From NCBI GenBank assembly GCA_947454585.1, contig CANGML010000018.1:1-14760 (forward strand): DNA of 14,760 nucleotides. Direction: 5' to 3'. Source of the DNA: Comamonadaceae bacterium. GTDB lineage: Bacteria > Pseudomonadota > Gammaproteobacteria > Burkholderiales > Burkholderiaceae_C. Under the pieces are notes generated by a model. It worked only from the letters and a program-made list of their open reading frames with translations, had not been told where the DNA came from and made no database searches. The translations under genes were made by a program, and so were the position numbers. Below, piece by piece: positions 13,026 to 14,760 of the stretch. How positions within the stretch are numbered: the stretch's first letter is position 1; each line of letters opens with the position of its first letter.

Positions 13026-14760
13026 GCACCCCACACATGACCGCTGGCGTTGACCGCCGCAACTTCCTGAAAGTCTCCAGTACCGCCGCTGCGGGCTTGT
13101 CCTTGGGATTTTTTGTCCCAGAGCATGCCAACGCCGCTGAGACGCCACAGCTGAATATCTGGGTGGAGATCGAGCCCAACGACACCATTGTGATTCGCTA
13201 CGCCCGTGCCGAAATGGGCCAAGGCAGCATGACATCTGCGCCCATGATCATTGCCGAAGAGTTAGATGCTGATTGGAAAAAGGTTCGCGTTGAATACGCC
13301 ACGGCCCATGAAAACCTGCGCACCAAACGCGCTTATGGCGACATGGCGTCGGTCGGCAGTCGGACCATTCGCAACTCGCAGGAATACTTGCGTAAAGCAG
13401 GGGCCACCGCGCGTGACATGTTGGTATCGGCAGCCGCCCAACAATGGAGCGTTCCCGTCTCTGAGTGCAAAGCCGCGCTGAACAAAGTCACCCATGTCCC
13501 CAGCAAGCGTAGCCTGAGCTACGGCCAATTGGCTGCTGCCGCAGCCAAGCTGGAAGCGCCCAAAGAGGTCAAGCTCAAAGACCCCAAAGACTGGACGCTG
13601 ATTGGCAAACCTATCCCACGTGTGGACATCCCTGACATCGTGCGCGGCAAGATTCGCTACGGCATCGACACCCAATTGCCGGGCATGTTGCATGCTGCTG
13701 TGGCTGCCTGCCCCGTGTTCAACGGCAAGGTCAAGTCCATGGATGCGTCCAAGGTTGAGAACCGCCGCGGCATCGTCAAGGTCTTGAACATGGGCGAGTT
13801 CGTCGCCGTCGTTGCGGACAACTGGTGGCGCGCCAAAGAAGCGTTGCGCGAAGTGTCTGTCGACTGGGACGTGGGCGAGCACGGCACCTTGAGCAGTGCG
13901 GCCATCATGGCGCACTTCAAGGCTGGCATGGAGCAACCTAATTTAGCCATCGCTCGTAACGATGGCAATACCAATGAGGCCATGGGCAAAGCGGCCAAAG
14001 TGGTCGAGGCCGAGTACTTCACCCCCTATCTGGCCCACGCCACGATGGAGCCGATGGTCTGCACCGCTTGGCTGCAAGGCGACAAACTCGAGGTGTGGTC
14101 TTCCAGCCAAAACCCAGAAGCCACCTTGGCCGTCAGTGCAGCTACGGCAGGGGTGCCGCAACCCAACGTCAAAGTGCACCCTGTGCAACTCGGCGGTGGC
14201 TTAGGTCGCAAGAGCCCACAAGACTTCACGCGCCAAGCGGTCATGATCGCCAAAGCGATGGCGGGTAAACCCGTCAAGATGCTGTGGACGCGTGAAGAGG
14301 AAATCCAACACGGCCTGTACCGACCCGCCAGTTTGATGCGCTTCAAAGCGGGCATGGATGCCAACGGCAAAGTTGATGCCCTGCACATCCGTGTCAGCGC
14401 GCCTTCGATCTTTGCCTCACTGCTCAAGCTCCCCTTGAACAACGGCGTCGATGGACAAGCGGTGGCCAGTTTCAATGACCACCCCTACGACATCCCCAAC
14501 ACCTTGGTCGATTACGCGCAGCGCAACACCAACGTGCCGGTGGGTTTCTGGCGCTCCGTCGGTCACTCGCAAAACCCCTATGGCCGCGAATGTTTCATCG
14601 ATGAGTTGGCCCTCGCCGCTGGCAAAGACCCGGTGGAATTCCGTCTCTCCATGCTGCCCAACAACGAGAAGTCGAAGCGTGACCGCAGCATCTTGGAAGC
14701 GGTGACCAAAGCTGCAGGCTGGGGCAGCAAGCTCCCCGCAGGCGTGTTCCGCGGCGTGGC
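13022..14760 (+). CDS. Molybdopterin-binding large subunit of a xanthine dehydrogenase family enzyme, IorB-like, truncated by window end
   Basis: The frame stays open to the last base, giving 579 complete codons of a protein usually about 700-760 residues long, so the C-terminus is outside the window. It hydroxylates an aldehyde or N-heterocycle using a molybdenum cofactor; isoquinoline 1-oxidoreductase beta subunit is the nearest type I recognise. The N-terminus has a Tat signal: DRRNFLKVS with R12 and R13, a hydrophobic stretch ([12 protein letters not shown]), and a likely ANA cleavage site near residue 38, so the enzyme is predicted in the periplasm. Later motifs include [10 protein letters not shown], the cofactor-binding loop LGGGLGRKS (390-398) and [17 protein letters not shown] (about 506-522), typical of the large subunit. 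Substrate and electron acceptor are unknown; cytochrome c acceptors are known for relatives. The start overlaps the small subunit stop. Confidence 0.95.
   Translation, partial: MSTPHMTAGVDRRNFLKVSSTAAAGLSLGFFVPEHANAAETPQLNIWVEIEPNDTIVIRYARAEMGQGSMTSAPMIIAEELDADWKKVRVEYATAHENLRTKRAYGDMASVGSRTIRNSQEYLRKAGATARDMLVSAAAQQWSVPVSECKAALNKVTHVPSKRSLSYGQLAAAAAKLEAPKEVKLKDPKDWTLIGKPIPRVDIPDIVRGKIRYGIDTQLPGMLHAAVAACPVFNGKVKSMDASKVENRRGIVKVLNMGEFVAVVADNWWRAKEALREVSVDWDVGEHGTLSSAAIMAHFKAGMEQPNLAIARNDGNTNEAMGKAAKVVEAEYFTPYLAHATMEPMVCTAWLQGDKLEVWSSSQNPEATLAVSAATAGVPQPNVKVHPVQLGGGLGRKSPQDFTRQAVMIAKAMAGKPVKMLWTREEEIQHGLYRPASLMRFKAGMDANGKVDALHIRVSAPSIFASLLKLPLNNGVDGQAVASFNDHPYDIPNTLVDYAQRNTNVPVGFWRSVGHSQNPYGRECFIDELALAAGKDPVEFRLSMLPNNEKSKRDRSILEAVTKAAGWGSKLPAGVFRGV

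Noticed and set aside
12462..13235. A 257-codon minus-strand frame opposite the iron-sulphur subunit
   Set aside because: The plus strand carries all eight cysteine ligands of a known family, and the minus frame has no recognisable domain. It is a shadow.
13262..14475. Several minus-strand frames opposite the molybdenum large subunit
   Set aside because: The plus strand has an uninterrupted frame with Tat signal and cofactor-binding motifs. The minus frames lack signals.
1..14760. CRISPR arrays, tRNA genes, insertion sequences, phage or defence islands
   Set aside because: No regularly spaced repeats, cloverleaf-like segments, transposase or phage proteins were seen when reading both strands. 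The only selfish-type element is the small toxin-antitoxin pair.

Overview
The window looks like chromosomal DNA from a betaproteobacterium, most likely a Comamonadaceae-type member of the Burkholderiales (Limnohabitans/Rhodoferax-like). This is inferred from moderately GC-rich, densely packed genes, from the E. coli-type YcaO and DusC proteins, and from the general look of the proteins. No database search was possible. There is no rRNA, tRNA, CRISPR array, insertion sequence or phage gene that I can see, and no stretch over 300 bases lacks a gene.

Left part (1-5107). The window opens inside the last part of an acyl-CoA synthetase gene, followed by a glyoxalase-fold (VOC) protein. These converge with a minus-strand block. 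Read in its own direction, that block is dusC (tRNA dihydrouridine synthase) and a coupled hypothetical gene, then a FitA/FitB-type (VapBC family) toxin-antitoxin pair with its own promoter and two palindromes, then ycaO (ribosomal protein S12 methylthiolation accessory factor). The VOC and ycaO genes overlap tail to tail by four bases.

Central part (5195-12465). A long plus-strand run starts divergently from dusC. Its order is a GNAT acetyltransferase, a minimal J-domain protein, three proteins of unknown function (182, 251 and 400 residues, two with very acidic tails), a DTW-domain tRNA aminocarboxypropyltransferase, the ribosome-assembly GTPase YlqF/RbgA, a glycosyltransferase-methyltransferase fusion, and an RNase D-like 3'-5' exonuclease. 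Gaps are tiny or negative throughout, so operon-like transcription is likely. DusC, DTW, YlqF, YcaO and possibly the exonuclease all touch tRNA or ribosome maturation. The J-domain gene plus the three unknowns form the least explained unit, and the fusion gene differs in base and codon use from its neighbours.

Right part (12567-14760). A molybdenum hydroxylase operon begins: a two-[2Fe-2S] small subunit (IorA-like) overlapping a large molybdopterin-binding subunit (IorB-like) with a Tat signal. The large subunit stays open to the end of the window and is truncated there.

The most interesting candidates are the J-domain/unknown-protein cluster, the GT-MT fusion, and the paired palindromes at the toxin-antitoxin promoter. 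I do not see a convincing new defence or mobile system.
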